This document shows positions 17,233 to 26,399 of a DNA stretch of 33,567 bases, in pieces. Every line of letters begins with the position of its first letter. Position 1 is the first letter of the stretch. Both the position numbers and the translations under genes were made by a program. The stretch lies in NCBI RefSeq assembly GCF_019218745.1, contig NZ_JAHUXA010000028.1, positions 1-33,567 of the forward strand, in the 5' to 3' direction. The stretch is from Enterobacter sp. ENT03. Its GTDB lineage: Bacteria > Pseudomonadota > Gammaproteobacteria > Enterobacterales > Enterobacteriaceae. The notes under the pieces are model-generated. The model was not told where the DNA came from. It saw only the letters and a program-made list of their open reading frames with translations, and ran no database searches.

Positions 17233-18483
17233 TCACTGCCATTCGGTCTGCCATTCCCATAACCGGTTCCAGGCGGTGTCGTTCAGGTGGCGATCCGGCG
17301 CGGGGTTGGCGCGATAGGGTCGCGCGGTGGTGGCCGCCGATCCCCACGGCGACAGCCGATCATAGCTGGAGTCTATCGTGCTCCAGGCGATCAACACCTG
17401 ACCATTGGCGGTCTTACCCGGCAGATAACCGGTTTTGCCAGCCCCCTGATCCCACGCCCGTCCCAGCTTCGCTTTGTAGCTCCCCTGATACCCTGCATCG
17501 CCGGTGAAACGGCTGTTCAGCACCAGAAAACCGTACGGCTGATCCGGTAAGGTATTCGGTGCCAGCACGTAGGCTTCCTGCGAACCGCGGGAGGAAACCG
17601 TGTGAAATTCCACGCCGTCAAATACCACGCTGGCACGGCCAAAGACGTAATCCACATCGCCTTCGATATAGCTGTCTTTGACCAGCACGCGGCTGATGCG
17701 GTCGGTCACGGCCAGGTTTTCGCGGTTGCTGGTGTTGAGGTATACCGTGTCCTGGCGGCCAATCAGCCGTACATTTTCCAGCTGTACGCGATCGCCGTCG
17801 GTGCGCAGCGCGACCCCCTGATGGGTTCCGCCGTCTACCGTATCCAGCAGCGAATTCACAATGCTCAGCCGCGCGATCTGCAAATCATGACTTTGCGACC
17901 AGACCACCGCTGCGCAGTTGGTGCCGATCCGTGCGCTGGTTTTAGCGGCGCATTGAGAATAGAGATACCAGGCGGGATCGCCTTCGCGGAACTGTCGGGC
18001 AGGGTTAACCGTCTGGCGGTATTGGGCGGGGGAAAATTGCGAATCAAGCGCCAGTTCGAGACGGACATCCTCCGGCTGCTTACCGGTGCCGAAAAGCGTG
18101 ATCGGTGGCGCGTCGGCCGGAATATACACCGCGCCCTGATAAGCGCCAGGCTGCACGCTGATATAGATGCGCGAACGATCGGTGGCCTGACGGATGGCGG
18201 CGTTAATCGCCTGTTGCACGGTCTGCCAGGGTTCATCAGGTCCGACGCGCCACGGCGTAGAAACCGCATCGAGACGAATGGCCGTCGGGTGCCAGGGGCC
18301 GTCCGGGGCGGCAAGCAGGCCACCTCGGGCAAAATAGTTTGCGGGGGTATAAGGTGCTGCTTCCGACGCGGTCAGGATGCCGCGCGTCGGCGTACCCGTT
18401 ACGTTGTCACTCCCGTTTGCACAGCCCTGTAATACCATCGGCATGCACAATGCTGCTGCCAGACCAAAACCTCGCTTCGCCAT
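17233..18483 (-). CDS. Pectinesterase (CE8), outer-membrane lipoprotein, PemB-like
   Basis: A pectin methylesterase-fold (right-handed beta-helix) protein of 416 residues with a lipoprotein signal: LQGC places the lipidated cysteine at residue 21. Catalytic positions expected for pectinesterases are present: Gln of HQGVALR (about 223), Asp of GRQDTVY (245), the nucleophile Asp of GDVDYVFG (278), and Arg/Trp of LGRAW (342/344). The E. coli relative YbhC has changed GRQD to GRQN, so this protein looks like a true esterase, closer to Dickeya PemB. It would demethylate pectin oligomers at the cell surface. Two adjacent ATGs occur; the second is 7 bases from a GAGG and was chosen. It is a single gene on the strand opposite srfABC. 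Confidence 0.85.
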   Translation of the reverse strand: MAKRGFGLAAALCMPMVLQGCANGSDNVTGTPTRGILTASEAAPYTPANYFARGGLLAAPDGPWHPTAIRLDAVSTPWRVGPDEPWQTVQQAINAAIRQATDRSRIYISVQPGAYQGAVYIPADAPPITLFGTGKQPEDVRLELALDSQFSPAQYRQTVNPARQFREGDPAWYLYSQCAAKTSARIGTNCAAVVWSQSHDLQIARLSIVNSLLDTVDGGTHQGVALRTDGDRVQLENVRLIGRQDTVYLNTSNRENLAVTDRISRVLVKDSYIEGDVDYVFGRASVVFDGVEFHTVSSRGSQEAYVLAPNTLPDQPYGFLVLNSRFTGDAGYQGSYKAKLGRAWDQGAGKTGYLPGKTANGQVLIAWSTIDSSYDRLSPWGSAATTARPYRANPAPDRHLNDTAWNRLWEWQTEWQ

Positions 18484-18586
18484 CATCTTGCCTCGCTATG
18501 TTAAGAAATCGAGGATTGATATTAATGGAACGATGTTTTAATTAACGACCCAGGGATCACGCTTTTGCGTCAGCCCTTTGAATCAC

Positions 18587-18760
18587 TTAGAAAAGTGAGA
18601 TGAGTAACGCAACGGGAAAGCTCATCGGCCAGGTGGAACCGACCAGGAAGGCACTGAGAAAGCGGATGCGTTTGCGATCTTTCGACAGAAACCAGGTGAT
18701 CAGCGCGCTGATAGCGGCCATGACGGCATAGAAAGCCAGCATTTTTTGATAGAGTGTCAT
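18587..18760 (-). CDS. ortT: OrtT, small membrane toxin of the GhoT/OrtT family
   Basis: A 57-residue protein with two hydrophobic helices (about 5-24 and 33-55), starting MTLYQKMLAFYAVMAA and ending VALLISLF. It matches E. coli OrtT (YdcX), an orphan toxin that damages the inner membrane and lowers ATP and proton-motive force during stringent stress. The conserved WFLSKD and TWPMSFP motifs are present. No dedicated antitoxin is known for OrtT in E. coli. The position near patD is the E. coli position. It is divergent from the 2H-phosphoesterase-like gene, with 90 bp between them. Confidence 0.9.
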   Translation of the reverse strand: MTLYQKMLAFYAVMAAISALITWFLSKDRKRIRFLSAFLVGSTWPMSFPVALLISLF

Positions 18761-18850
18761 TATGTGATCGATTCCAGAGACAAAACGGGCGCAATATGCA
18801 TCGTTTATTGATATTAATCAAGTTTTGTAACAGCAAAAGGAAAGGGAAAA

Positions 18851-19552
18851 TTGATCGACACGCTGAACGCGCTTTATGACAGTACATCATCCCGGACGTT
18901 GGCGGCATGGCAGCAGCATCCCGACATCGGCGAGAGACGGCGCGCACCGCGTTATGCAAAAGATAAGTTTGCGCTGGCAACGGGCATCACCCCGCCGTTA
19001 TCCCCCGCCATCGCCGCCCTGTTGCAGGAGCTGCATGAGCTGGCCGCAGGCGATCCACTGGCCGATGTCATGCCTGCTACCGCGCTGCACTTTACGTTCT
19101 TAGCGGTTACCGATGCGATTTATGCCACGCCGCAGCCGCCGCAGGAAATTCCCTGCCTGACGGCGCTGTTTAATGACATCACGCCGCTGACCGTTACCAT
19201 CCGCGATCTGCGACTGGTCGCCCTTCCCGATCAACTTCTGCTCGCAGGCATTCCGGACGCCGCCAGCCTCGCGCAACGGCAACGTTTTGCCGAGGCTCTG
19301 CTCGCCAGCCCCTGGAAATCGGCGTTAACGCGGCGTTACGGTAACACGCCGCTGCCGCCACCCTTCTGGCACAGCACACTGGTGCGTTATGAGGCGTCCC
19401 GTCTGCCGCCACGTTTTCGTGAGTTTTTTGCCCGCCAGCACACCTCACGTTTTGGTGAGGTGCGTGCGCCGCTGATGCTGGCGATGGTGAATTACAACTG
19501 GAGTCATAAAGGGATCGTGGGGACTGGCCACTCAGAACAAGGAAAGCAGTAA
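18851..19552 (+). CDS. Uncharacterised protein with a 2H-phosphoesterase signature
   Basis: A 233-residue protein beginning at TTG, with AAGG 10 and GGG 4 bases upstream. I do not recognise a named gene. Two histidine motifs, HFTF at residues 80-83 and HSTL at 174-177, are about 94 residues apart in otherwise alternating hydrophobic strands. That is the pattern of 2H phosphoesterases (LigT, ThpR, CPDase), which act on 2',3'-cyclic phosphates or RNA ends. The N-terminus (about 1-45, RRAPRYAKDKF) is basic and resembles a substrate-binding lead. No signal or membrane segment is present. It lies between two ortT paralogues and its 3' end overlaps the second by 21 bp in antisense. Confidence 0.7.
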   Translation: MIDTLNALYDSTSSRTLAAWQQHPDIGERRRAPRYAKDKFALATGITPPLSPAIAALLQELHELAAGDPLADVMPATALHFTFLAVTDAIYATPQPPQEIPCLTALFNDITPLTVTIRDLRLVALPDQLLLAGIPDAASLAQRQRFAEALLASPWKSALTRRYGNTPLPPPFWHSTLVRYEASRLPPRFREFFARQHTSRFGEVRAPLMLAMVNYNWSHKGIVGTGHSEQGKQ

Positions 19553-19705
19553 CGCCATCGGGAAGCTCATCGGCCATGTCAGCCCGACCAGCACAGCGGC
19601 GAGCAGGCGAACCCACCCTTTATCTTTGGTGAGAAACCAGGTGATGACGCCGCATACCACTGCCATCACCGCATAGAAAATCAATAATTTAAAATAGAGT
19701 GTCAT
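19532..19705 (-). CDS. Second OrtT/GhoT-family small membrane toxin
   Basis: A 57-residue protein (MTLYFKLLIFYAVMAVV ... MALLLSLF) that shares 38 of 57 positions, counted by hand, with the OrtT at 18587-18760, including ITWFL, KD and TWPMSFP. Two transmembrane helices are predicted. The frame is open to a GTG/ATG further upstream (71 residues), but the family start at 19703-19705 aligns exactly with OrtT. A GGAG lies 11 bases upstream. It converges on the 2H-phosphoesterase-like gene with a 21-bp 3' overlap. Function is inferred from the paralogue; this copy may differ in potency or regulation. Confidence 0.82.
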   Translation of the reverse strand: MTLYFKLLIFYAVMAVVCGVITWFLTKDKGWVRLLAAVLVGLTWPMSFPMALLLSLF

Positions 19706-20077
19706 CGTGACAGGCGCTCCCTGCGTTAAGGCCGCACGTATTATCAACCAAATCCACTGCCCTGAAAGGCGACTGTGTCACAGCTTACCAGCAATAAATT
19801 GACATTCGTAACAGCAATAACAATTACTCAAGAAAAATATCATGGCCTATATAGAGATGCGCATCTAAATCACAATAAAACAAAAAACAAAACATTTCAG
19901 CAGTTATATAAAACGCTTATTTACATCGCAATAATTACAGTCACACTAATAACATCACGGATGTTATTAATAGTGGCTTTTATAGCGCTGTTGTATTCCC
20001 TTGCGCGATTAACGGATGACCATACGGCAGCGTTATATGTATGCCATGAATAATTAATGAACAGAAGGAACTTACCG
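19706..20077. other. AT-rich 372-bp spacer upstream of aqpZ
   Basis: This is the divergent region between the second ortT and aqpZ. It is far richer in A and T than its surroundings and probably holds the promoters of both. One open frame on the plus strand (19775-20053, GTG start, 92 residues, hydrophobic around residues 47-80, AAAGG 5 bases upstream) ends 24 bp before aqpZ. Its low-complexity composition and lack of any recognisable motif make it more likely chance than a gene. I see no RNA gene here. Confidence 0.4.
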
Positions 20078-20794
20078 ATGTTAAAAAAAACCGCTGCCGA
20101 ATTTTTTGGCACGTTCTGGCTGGTCTTGGGTGGCTGTGGCAGTGCGGTTCTGGCTGCTGCTTTTCCGCAATTGGGTATTGGATTCGCGGGCGTGGCCCTC
20201 GCGTTTGGTCTGACGGTGGTGACCATGGCCTACGCCGTGGGTCATATTTCCGGTGGACACTTTAACCCGGCTGTTACGCTCGGGCTGTGGGCCGGCGGTC
20301 GTTTCTCATTGCGCGACGTTTTACCTTACCTCATCGCGCAGGTGATTGGCGGTATCGTTGCCGCAGGCGTCCTGTACCTGATTGCCAGCGGTAACGCGAA
20401 CTTTGACGTGACGGCGAGTGGTTTCGCCGCAAATGGATTTGGCGAACATTCTCCCGGTGGCTATTCACTGCTGGCCGCCGTTGTCGCTGAGCTGGTGCTC
20501 ACCGCGTTCTTCCTGATTGTCATTCACGGCGCAACGGATAAACGTGCACCCGCTGGTTTTGCGCCCCTGGCGATTGGTCTGGCGCTGACCCTGATCCATC
20601 TGATCAGCATTCCCGTGACCAATACCTCTGTTAATCCGGCGCGCAGCACGGCAGTGGCTATTTTCCAGGGAACCTGGGCGGTAGAGCAATTATGGGTATT
20701 CTGGCTGGTGCCGCTGATCGGCGGTATTATTGGCGGTCTGATTTATCGTTTTCTGCTCTGCGCAGAAACGGTCAAATATACGCGAATTAGCTGA
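20078..20794 (+). CDS. aqpZ: AqpZ, aquaporin Z water channel
   Basis: A 238-residue major intrinsic protein with six transmembrane helices and both NPA boxes (HFNPAVT with Asn at 63, VNPARST with Asn at 186). The aromatic/arginine selectivity filter of water-specific channels is intact (Phe43, His174, Thr183, Arg189, the same numbers as E. coli AqpZ). Function is passive water flow across the inner membrane. I chose ATG 20078, which has AAGGA about 9 bases upstream and aligns with the E. coli start; the frame opens at 20057. In E. coli aqpZ lies elsewhere in the chromosome, so this is a relocated gene or a second copy. The C-terminus differs from that of E. coli. Confidence 0.93.
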   Translation: MLKKTAAEFFGTFWLVLGGCGSAVLAAAFPQLGIGFAGVALAFGLTVVTMAYAVGHISGGHFNPAVTLGLWAGGRFSLRDVLPYLIAQVIGGIVAAGVLYLIASGNANFDVTASGFAANGFGEHSPGGYSLLAAVVAELVLTAFFLIVIHGATDKRAPAGFAPLAIGLALTLIHLISIPVTNTSVNPARSTAVAIFQGTWAVEQLWVFWLVPLIGGIIGGLIYRFLLCAETVKYTRIS

Positions 20795-20805
20795 AAGCAT
20801 CGGGC

Positions 20806-20840
20806 GGGGGTAATTAATTTTTCTTAATTACAATGACCCC
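20806..20840 (+). terminator. Possible hairpin after aqpZ
   Basis: GTAATTAA-TTTTTC-TTAATTAC (20810-20831) is an 8-bp perfect stem extended by GGGG/CCCC outer arms across a small bulge. It lies 12 bp after the aqpZ stop codon. No T tract follows. Confidence 0.4.
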
Positions 20841-20843
20841 CTT

Positions 20844-20881
20844 CAGGGCAACCAAATGTTATTAGCATAATGGTTGCCCTG
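20844..20881. terminator. Long hairpin between convergent aqpZ and patD
   Basis: CAGGGCAACCA (20844-20854) pairs perfectly with TGGTTGCCCTG (20871-20881), and TTAT/ATAA can pair inside. It is symmetrical and centrally placed between two convergent genes, so it could end or stabilise both transcripts. No clear T run is present. Confidence 0.5.
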
Positions 20882-20896
20882 CGCGTTGAATAATAA

Positions 20897-22321
20897 TTAG
20901 TGTTTTATCATCACATGCCGCACCACGGTGTAATCCTCCAGCCCGTAAACCGACATATCTTTACCGTAGCCGGACATTTTCTGCCCACCATGTGGCATTT
21001 CACTGACCAGCATAAAGTGGGTATTGACCCAGGTGCAGCCATATTGCAGGCGTGCGCTCAGACGGTGCGCACGGCCCACATCTTTTGTCCATACTGATGA
21101 CGCCAGCCCGTACTGCGAATCGTTGGCCCATGCCAGCACCTGAGCTTCATCGTCAAATTCCGTGATACTCACTACCGGGCCGAACACTTCACGCTGGACG
21201 ATGGCATCTTCCTGCTTCGCCCCGGCCAGCAGCGTCGGCTGAAAATAGTAGCCCGCGCCCTCGCGTTTTTGACCGCCGGTGATCACTTTGATGTGAGGTA
21301 ATGCTTTTGCCTCGTCCACTGCGGCGCTCACCCGCGCCAGATGGGCTTCGGAACTTAACGGTCCCAGCTCGGTAGATGCATCCTCCGGCGCGCCCATTTT
21401 CAGGCTGGCTACTGCGGCCGCGAGTTTTTCCACCAGCGCCGGGTAAATGCCCTTTTGCGCATAGATACGACAGGCCGCGGTGCAGTCCTGCCCGGCGTTG
21501 TAATAACCAAAGGTGCGCACGCCTTCGACCACCGCCTCCAGATCCGCATCGTCAAAGACGATCACCGGGGCTTTGCCGCCCAGTTCCATATGGGTACGTT
21601 TCACCGAGGAGGCCGTATGGCCGATGATATGTTCGCCAGTGGCAATCGAGCCTGTGAGGGAAACCATGCGCACTTTTTCATGACCGGTCAGCGGATCGCC
21701 GACGGTTTTACCGCGGCCAAACAGCACGTTCAGGACGCCTGCCGGGAAAATGTCTTTTGCCAGTTCCGCCAGTTTCAGCGCCGTCAGCGGCGTGATTTCT
21801 GACGGTTTAAGCACCACGCAGTTACCCGCGGCCAGCGCCGGGGCGAGTTTCCAGGCGGCCATCATCAGCGGATAGTTCCAGGGCGCAATGGAGGCGACCA
21901 CGCCCACCGGATCGCGGCGGATCATCGAGGTGTGCCCTTCCAGATATTCTCCTGCGGCCAGGCCATTGAGCGTGCGTGCTGCGCCGGCAAAAAAGCGAAA
22001 TACGTCCACCACTGCCGGGATCTCATCGTTTAGCGCACAGTGCAGCGGTTTGCCGCAGTTGAGTGACTCGAGTTTTGCCAGCGCCTCGGCGTTGTCTTCA
22101 ATAACCTGTGCCAGTTTCAGCAGCGCCTCGGCACGCACTTTCGGCGTGGTCTGGCCCCATTCGCTAAACGCGCGATCGGCGGCGCGCACGGCGGCGTCAA
22201 CCTGGGCGGCAGAAGCTTCAGCGATCTCCAGCAACACCTCTCCGGTGGCCGGGTTATACACGGCCTGGGTTTCCCCTTCGCCGTTGATCAGCTCGCCATT
22301 AATGAACAGTTGATGTTGCAT
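20897..22321 (-). CDS. patD: PatD, gamma-aminobutyraldehyde dehydrogenase
   Basis: A 474-residue NAD-dependent aldehyde dehydrogenase, the same length as E. coli PatD (YdcW) and very similar to it. Catalytic Cys280 is in GQDCTAAC, Glu246 in MELGGKAP and Asn149 in APWNYP. It oxidises 4-aminobutyraldehyde, made from putrescine by a transaminase such as PatA, to GABA. It is the last gene of the ydcSTUV-patD operon and starts 25 bp after ydcV. AGGACA lies upstream of the ATG. The linkage to a polyamine-type ABC transporter is the same as in E. coli. Confidence 0.96.
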   Translation of the reverse strand: MQHQLFINGELINGEGETQAVYNPATGEVLLEIAEASAAQVDAAVRAADRAFSEWGQTTPKVRAEALLKLAQVIEDNAEALAKLESLNCGKPLHCALNDEIPAVVDVFRFFAGAARTLNGLAAGEYLEGHTSMIRRDPVGVVASIAPWNYPLMMAAWKLAPALAAGNCVVLKPSEITPLTALKLAELAKDIFPAGVLNVLFGRGKTVGDPLTGHEKVRMVSLTGSIATGEHIIGHTASSVKRTHMELGGKAPVIVFDDADLEAVVEGVRTFGYYNAGQDCTAACRIYAQKGIYPALVEKLAAAVASLKMGAPEDASTELGPLSSEAHLARVSAAVDEAKALPHIKVITGGQKREGAGYYFQPTLLAGAKQEDAIVQREVFGPVVSITEFDDEAQVLAWANDSQYGLASSVWTKDVGRAHRLSARLQYGCTWVNTHFMLVSEMPHGGQKMSGYGKDMSVYGLEDYTVVRHVMIKH

Positions 22322-22346
22322 AGCATTGTCCTTTCTCTGTGGTCAG

Positions 22347-23141
22347 TTATTTTCCGATGTCGTCTTCGCGGGTCAGCCACCAGGCACCGAGGATCGGCAG
22401 CATCGTGACCAGCATCACCAGCAGCGCCACCACGTTAGTCACCGGCACGTCGCGCGGTCGGCCTAACTGGTTGAGCAGCCACAAGGGCAGCGTACGTTCA
22501 TGCCCCGCGGTAAACGTGGTGACGATGATCTCGTCGAACGACAGCGCAAACGCCAGCATGCCGCCCGCCAGCAGCGCCGAACCCAGGTTCGGCAGCACCA
22601 CATAGCGGAAGGTCTGCCAGCCGGTCGCGCCCAAATCCATCGACGCTTCCACCAGGCTCCATGAGGTACGGCGAAAGCGTGCGATGACGTTGTTAAACAC
22701 CACCACCACGCAAAAAGTCGCATGGCCGATGACGATAGTTAAAAAACCCGGCTCCAGATCGACGGTTTTAAAGGCCGTCAGCAGCGCCAGCCCGGTGATG
22801 ATCCCCGGCAGCGCAATAGGCAGCAGTAACAGTAACGAGATGGCGTTCTTGCCAAAAAACGTGCTGCGCCATAAGGCTGCTGCAGCAAGCGTGCCAAGTC
22901 CTAAGGCGATGACCGTCGACAGCGCGGCGATTTTCAGTGACAACGTCACAGATTCGAGAATGTCGGCCCGTGTAGCGGCCACGCTGAACCAGCGCAGCGT
23001 CAGTCCCTGCGGGGGAAAACTGAACGCCGCGTCTTCGGTGTTGAACGCATAGAGGGCGATGATAGCGAGCGGGAAATGCAGGAAGATCACCCCGCCCCAG
23101 GCCGCCACTTTGAGCAAAAAAGGGGCACGATCAGAGTGCAT
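22347..23141 (-). CDS. ydcV: YdcV, inner-membrane permease of the YdcSTUV ABC transporter
   Basis: A 264-residue permease of the PotC type with about six transmembrane helices. The ATPase-coupling EAA loop reads [20 protein letters not shown]. It matches E. coli YdcV in length and sequence. With YdcU it forms the channel of a putative spermidine/putrescine-type importer. Its start overlaps the ydcU end by 11 bp. Confidence 0.95.
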   Translation of the reverse strand: MHSDRAPFLLKVAAWGGVIFLHFPLAIIALYAFNTEDAAFSFPPQGLTLRWFSVAATRADILESVTLSLKIAALSTVIALGLGTLAAAALWRSTFFGKNAISLLLLLPIALPGIITGLALLTAFKTVDLEPGFLTIVIGHATFCVVVVFNNVIARFRRTSWSLVEASMDLGATGWQTFRYVVLPNLGSALLAGGMLAFALSFDEIIVTTFTAGHERTLPLWLLNQLGRPRDVPVTNVVALLVMLVTMLPILGAWWLTREDDIGK

Positions 23142-24072
23142 CGAAAGCTCCCAGGCGTTTCACGAACGCCAGATACAGGGCAATCAATACGATGGGCACC
23201 AGCGTAAAGGCCGCCGCCATCGGCATGTTGCCAATCGCCCCCTGCTGTGAATAGACCATGTTGCCGATGAAATACCCCGGCGGGCCGACCAGTTGCGGGA
23301 CGATAAAATCCCCCAGCGTCAGGGAGAAGGTGAAAATCGAACCGGCGGCAATGCCAGGAATAGCCAGCGGCAGCACCACGTAACGGAAGGTTTGCGCCGG
23401 ACGCGCGCCCAAATCGGCTGATGCCTGTAACAGCGAGGCGGGTAGCCGCTCCAGCGCCGCCTGCACCGGCAGGATCATAAACGGCAGCCAGATGTAGAGA
23501 AACACCAGAAAACGCCCGACGCCGGAAGTGGAAAGTGTGCTGCCGCCTGCGGCGGGCAGGGTCAGAAAAGCAGCCAGCAGCGGTTGCAGCCCGAGGTGAT
23601 TTAAGAACCACTGGGCCACGCCGTCTTTCGCCAGCAGCAGCGTCCAGGCGTAGGCTTTGACGATGTAACTCGCCCACATTGGCAGCATCACGGCAATATA
23701 GAAAAAAGCTTTCATCTTGCCGCGGGTATACCGCGCCATAAACCACGCCATCGGGAACGCCAGGATAGCGCTGGCGACCGTAACTGCCAGCGCCATGGTC
23801 AGGGTGCGCAGGATGATGTCGTAGTTGGCAGGATTAAACAGCGCCCGCAGGTTCGCCAGCGTCAGATCCGGCGTCACCGACATAGTAAAATCGTCGAACG
23901 TATAAAACCCCTGCCACAACAGGGTGAGCAGCGATCCGAAATAGACCACGCCAAACCACATCAGCGGCGGCAAAAGCAGCAGGAACAGCCCGAGGCCGGG
24001 CCGGCGCCAGAAAAAGCCCGACAGCCTTCCGGCCCGCTGTGGCGCTGGCAGTCGAGAAACGTTCATCGCCAT
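23131..24072 (-). CDS. ydcU: YdcU, inner-membrane permease of the YdcSTUV ABC transporter
   Basis: A 313-residue permease of the PotB type with about six transmembrane helices and an EAA-type loop ([20 protein letters not shown]). It matches E. coli YdcU from MAMNV to the C-terminal KRLGAFDAL. The ATG directly follows the ydcT stop (TAAATG), so the genes are translationally coupled. Confidence 0.95.
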   Translation of the reverse strand: MAMNVSRLPAPQRAGRLSGFFWRRPGLGLFLLLLPPLMWFGVVYFGSLLTLLWQGFYTFDDFTMSVTPDLTLANLRALFNPANYDIILRTLTMALAVTVASAILAFPMAWFMARYTRGKMKAFFYIAVMLPMWASYIVKAYAWTLLLAKDGVAQWFLNHLGLQPLLAAFLTLPAAGGSTLSTSGVGRFLVFLYIWLPFMILPVQAALERLPASLLQASADLGARPAQTFRYVVLPLAIPGIAAGSIFTFSLTLGDFIVPQLVGPPGYFIGNMVYSQQGAIGNMPMAAAFTLVPIVLIALYLAFVKRLGAFDAL

Positions 24073-25086
24073 TTAGCCCGCCCCCTGCAACGGCACCATC
24101 GCCGCCCGCGCCCAGGAAGCCTGCACCGGCTGGCCTGGCTGCAACAGTTCCGGCAGTTGCGCGTCGGAGAGATTCGGCTGGCTGACCAGCAGTTTTTCGC
24201 CCCCCGGCAGCCGCAGCTCAAAGCGCGTTGCTGCCCCCTGATACTGCACCGCCTGTACCACGCCCTGCACCTCTATTTCGCCCGCGACGTTGAGGCGGAT
24301 ATGTTCGGGGCGCAGGGAATAAATCCCCGTCATGCCGCACAACTGGCTGGCGGTGTCAGCGGTAAAAACGTTGGCGGTGCCGACAAAACCGGCGACAAAC
24401 GGCGTGCGCGGGCGTAAATAAAGTTCGCGCGGGCTGTCGATTTGCTCGATGCGGCCGTTGTTGAACACCGCCACCCGGTCAGACATCGACAGCGCTTCGC
24501 CCTGATCGTGGGTGACGAAAATAAAGGTGATGCCCAGATCCTGTTGCAGCTTTTTCAGTTCGAACTGCATCTGCTCGCGCAGTTTGAGATCGAGCGCGCC
24601 GAGCGGCTCATCCAGCAGCAATACCCGCGGCTCGTTGACCAGCGCACGGGCAATCGCCACCCGCTGCCGCTGACCGCCGGAAAGCTGCGAAGGTTTGCGG
24701 GTATGGACAAATCCCAGCGCGACCTTCTCCAGCGCCTCGCGGGCGCGGGCATGGCGCTGTTTTTTGTCCATGCCTTTTACCATCAGGCCGTAGGCGACAT
24801 TGTCGAGGATCGACATGTGCGGGAACAGCGCGTAATCCTGGAAGACGGTATTGACGTCACGCTGCCAGGGCGGCAGCGCGCTGGCATCCTGGCCGAAAAT
24901 GCGGATCGCCCCGCCGGATAACTGTTCAAAACCGGCTATCAACCGCAGACAGGTGGTTTTGCCGGAGCCAGACGGTCCCAGCATCGAGAAAAACTCCCCG
25001 TCCTGCACCTCAAGGCTGACGCCATCTACTGCCCGCACATCCCCATACAGACGCGAGACATTGTGAAACTCTACGGCACTGGTCAT
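24073..25086 (-). CDS. ydcT: YdcT, ATPase of the YdcSTUV ABC transporter
   Basis: A 337-residue ABC ATPase. Walker A GPSGSGKTT is at 37-45, the Q loop at VFQDY (81-85), signature LSGGQ at 135-139, Walker B VLLLDE at 155-160, and the switch His193 is in THDQ. A TOBE-type C-terminal domain follows (SLRPEHIRLN). It matches the E. coli YdcT length when started at ATG 25086. The frame is open further upstream, but that part overlaps ydcS and has no ribosome site. GGGGCGAGA precedes the chosen start. It energises import through YdcU and YdcV. Confidence 0.95.
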   Translation of the reverse strand: MTSAVEFHNVSRLYGDVRAVDGVSLEVQDGEFFSMLGPSGSGKTTCLRLIAGFEQLSGGAIRIFGQDASALPPWQRDVNTVFQDYALFPHMSILDNVAYGLMVKGMDKKQRHARAREALEKVALGFVHTRKPSQLSGGQRQRVAIARALVNEPRVLLLDEPLGALDLKLREQMQFELKKLQQDLGITFIFVTHDQGEALSMSDRVAVFNNGRIEQIDSPRELYLRPRTPFVAGFVGTANVFTADTASQLCGMTGIYSLRPEHIRLNVAGEIEVQGVVQAVQYQGAATRFELRLPGGEKLLVSQPNLSDAQLPELLQPGQPVQASWARAAMVPLQGAG

Positions 25087-25099
25087 GCTGTCTCGCCCC

Positions 25100-26245
25100 T
25101 TAACGACCACCCATAATGGCGATGTAATCCTGCGTCCAGCGGCTGTACGGCACATATTTGCCGCCGTCCGCCACCGGGGTTTTCCAGAAGGCGATCTTGT
25201 CAAAGAAGCCGTAGCCGTTGGTGTCGCAGCCTTTTTCACCGAGCAGCGGGCTGGCTTTGCAGCCTTCCGGCACGACAGGCAGCGAGCCAAACCACGCTGC
25301 CACGTCGCCCTGCACTTTTGGCGTCAGTGACCAGTTCATCCACTTATAGGCGCAGTTCGGGTGTCTGGCGTCGGCGTGCAGCATGGTGGTATCTGCCCAG
25401 CCGGTGACGCCCTCTTTTGGAAAGACAGTGGCAATGGGCTGGTTTTCGCCTTTCAGCGCGTTTGCCTGATACGGCCAGGCGCTGGAGGCCACCACGCCTT
25501 CGTTTTTGAAATCGCTCATCTGCACCGTGGTGTCGTGCCAGTAGCGGTGGATCAGCTGATGCTGATCGCGCAACACCTTCAGCACCGCGTCGTACTGCTG
25601 TTGGGTGAGCTGATAAGGATCGTCAATGCCGAGTTCCGGCTGGGTTGCTTTCACATAAAGCGCAGCATCGGCGATATAAATCGGTCCGTCATAGGCCTGG
25701 ACGCGGCCCTGATTGCTTTTGCCGTCGGGCAGGTCTTGTTTGACGAACAGCACCGCCCAGCTGTCAGGCGGAGTGGGAAAGGTTTTGGTGTTGTACATCA
25801 GCAGGTTCGGCCCCCACTGATAAGGCGTGCCGTAGACTTTACCGTTGACGTTAAACCAGTCGCCCTTCTCCATACGCGGATCGATGGTTTTCCAGTTTTC
25901 GATAAGCGCCGTATTAATCGGCTGGACGCGTTTACCCATGATCAGCCGCAGGGAGGCGTCACCGGAGGCGGTGACCAGGTCGTAACCGCCTTTCGCCATC
26001 AGGCTGACCATTTCATCGGAGGTGGCGGCGGTTTTGACGTTGACGGCGCAGCCGGTCTCTTTTTCGAATGCCGTGACCCAGTCGTAGTCTTTATCGGTTT
26101 GCCCACGCTCGATATAACCGGGCCAGGCGATAATATCCAGCCGCCCTTCGCCTTTGCCGATCTGCGTAGGCGGTTCGGCGGCGTGGGCGCAGGCAAGGGT
26201 CATACCCAGCGAACACAGACAGCTGCGCGCAAATGTTTTGCTCAT
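25100..26245 (-). CDS. ydcS: YdcS, periplasmic binding protein of the YdcSTUV ABC transporter
   Basis: A 381-residue PotD-type solute-binding protein, the same length as E. coli YdcS when started at ATG 26243-26245; AGGAG is 9 bases upstream. An upstream in-frame extension to 26326 has no support. The signal peptide (MSKTFARSCLC ... CAHA) is about 22 residues. LDIIAWPGYIERGQTDKDYD and SDEMVSLMAKGGYDLVTASG are characteristic. E. coli YdcS has also been reported to have polyhydroxybutyrate synthase activity, a side role I cannot judge from sequence. First gene of the operon; the 154-bp region upstream should hold its promoter. Confidence 0.95.
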   Translation of the reverse strand: MSKTFARSCLCSLGMTLACAHAAEPPTQIGKGEGRLDIIAWPGYIERGQTDKDYDWVTAFEKETGCAVNVKTAATSDEMVSLMAKGGYDLVTASGDASLRLIMGKRVQPINTALIENWKTIDPRMEKGDWFNVNGKVYGTPYQWGPNLLMYNTKTFPTPPDSWAVLFVKQDLPDGKSNQGRVQAYDGPIYIADAALYVKATQPELGIDDPYQLTQQQYDAVLKVLRDQHQLIHRYWHDTTVQMSDFKNEGVVASSAWPYQANALKGENQPIATVFPKEGVTGWADTTMLHADARHPNCAYKWMNWSLTPKVQGDVAAWFGSLPVVPEGCKASPLLGEKGCDTNGYGFFDKIAFWKTPVADGGKYVPYSRWTQDYIAIMGGR

Positions 26246-26282
26246 ACGGATGTACTCCTGTCGCAATAAGAGGTGCGGCAGC

Positions 26283-26327
26283 CGTGCCGTTAAAAAGTCT
26301 CCCTTCATAAAGGTAGACAGCGGCACG
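26283..26327. promoter_or_regulatory. Inverted repeat in the ydcS upstream region
   Basis: CGTGCCG (26283-26289) and CGGCACG (26321-26327) are perfect inverted 7-mers 31 bp apart in the 154-bp gap between ydcR and ydcS. They could be the two half-sites of an operator, with MocR-type YdcR as an obvious candidate binder, but the match may be chance. Confidence 0.25.
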
Positions 26328-26399
26328 ATCCGTATTACAGAAATTTGCTCAGGTTGTGACAGACGTTAAATTCAGTAAATAAGCCGCCGCAAAGAGTTG

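Noticed and set aside
19775-20053. 92-residue open frame with a GTG start upstream of aqpZ
   Set aside because: Low-complexity AT-rich sequence with no conserved motif. A plausible AAAGG precedes it, so it is mentioned in the spacer entry but not called as a gene.
25087-25290. Long N-terminal extension of ydcT
   Set aside because: The added residues are an out-of-frame reading of ydcS. Start 25086 gives the family length.
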